NCBI RefSeq assembly: GCF_900116065.1
Contig: NZ_FOZV01000009.1
Span: forward strand, 43,896-107,895
Direction: 5' to 3'
Source: Brevundimonas viscosa
GTDB taxonomy: Bacteria > Pseudomonadota > Alphaproteobacteria > Caulobacterales > Caulobacteraceae
Length of the DNA stretch: 64,000 bases
The position numbers were made by a program, and so were the translations under genes. Under the pieces are notes generated by a model that saw only the letters and a list, made by a program, of their open reading frames with translations, ran no database searches and had not been told where the DNA came from. Shown one piece after another: positions 63,835-64,000 of the stretch (the stretch's first letter is position 1; the number at the start of each line of letters is the position of its first letter).

Positions 63835-64000
63835 ATGGTCAAATCGATCAAGGCAGAGGCCTATCAGGCGATCCTGCCCATCCTTGCGTCTGCTCGTCTT
63901 GAGGCAGGTCTGACACAAGCCGAAGTCGCCGCCCGCTTAGGAAAGCCGCAGTCGTACATCTCCAAGGTCGAACAGGGGGAACGCCGGCTGGATGTGGTCG
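63835..64000 (+). CDS. XRE family helix-turn-helix regulator, 5' part
   Basis: The first 55 codons are visible before the window ends. LPILASARLEAGLTQAEVAA and RLGKPQSYISKVEQGERRLDVV give the HTH_3 fold with the recognition helix around SYISKVEQGE. The start at ATG 63835 was read directly, as the frame is open to the edge. It probably regulates itself and the divergent gene through the palindrome at 63769. Confidence 0.88.
   Translation, partial: MVKSIKAEAYQAILPILASARLEAGLTQAEVAARLGKPQSYISKVEQGERRLDVV

Overview
The window is GC-rich alphaproteobacterial chromosome, most likely from the Caulobacteraceae and close to Brevundimonas or Caulobacter. The evidence is an SpmX-type polar muramidase, the flagellin-flaF-flbT-flmG block, the flgF-G-A-H and fliL-fliM operons facing apart across a near-consensus CtrA box and an almost perfect sigma54 promoter, a fused CysN/CysC, and a compact, mostly core gene order. 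All assignments were made by reading the sequence; no database search was run.

Layout. 0-4 kb: end of a dicarboxylate symporter, a ROK sugar kinase and the sulfate activation operon cysD-cysNC. 4-12 kb: SemiSWEET, amidase, dipeptidyl peptidase IV, ferredoxin-NADP reductase with an overlapping chorismate mutase, an Hpt protein, an APC permease and tRNA-Lys. 12-20.5 kb: a Tad-type protein with a von Willebrand A domain, a hybrid histidine kinase, an ArsR/SdpI-like pair, a persulfide module (metallo-beta-lactamase protein, rhodanese, TauE/SafE) around one palindromic operator, an MHS transporter and a CheY-like regulator. 20.5-31 kb: a lone GTA-type terminase, rifampin ADP-ribosyltransferase, a large TonB-dependent receptor, a run of unrecognised secreted proteins, and lipB. 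31-44.5 kb: fliN, tRNA-Leu, mgtE, spmX, isovaleryl-CoA dehydrogenase, exoD, flagellin, flaF, flbT, flmG, cysS, folE and exbD. 44.5-50.7 kb: basal-body and motor genes. 50.8-55.2 kb: three tandem paralogous secreted proteins, a DUF885 protein, a YjbR-like protein and msrA.

At tRNA-Ser (55.3 kb) the character changes. The next 1.4 kb is much AT-richer, with codons (ATA, TTA, AGA) that are rare elsewhere. It holds a translationally coupled pair: an unrecognised soluble protein followed by a four-helix membrane protein. A serine recombinase, a SIR2-like protein, a MucR-type regulator, several small unknowns, an SRAP (HMCES/YedK) protein, a Tad-like secreted protein and an XRE regulator with its own operator follow. 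This looks like an accessory or defence-type island beginning at the tRNA. The soluble plus membrane pair is the best candidate here for an undescribed system.

A second theme is small palindromic repeats inside reading frames. A 39-bp tandem unit lies in frame in the terminase, a double hairpin lies in frame in lipB, and a 38-bp palindrome lies in a small orphan gene. A roughly 155-bp sequence is duplicated upstream of mucR and of the SRAP gene.
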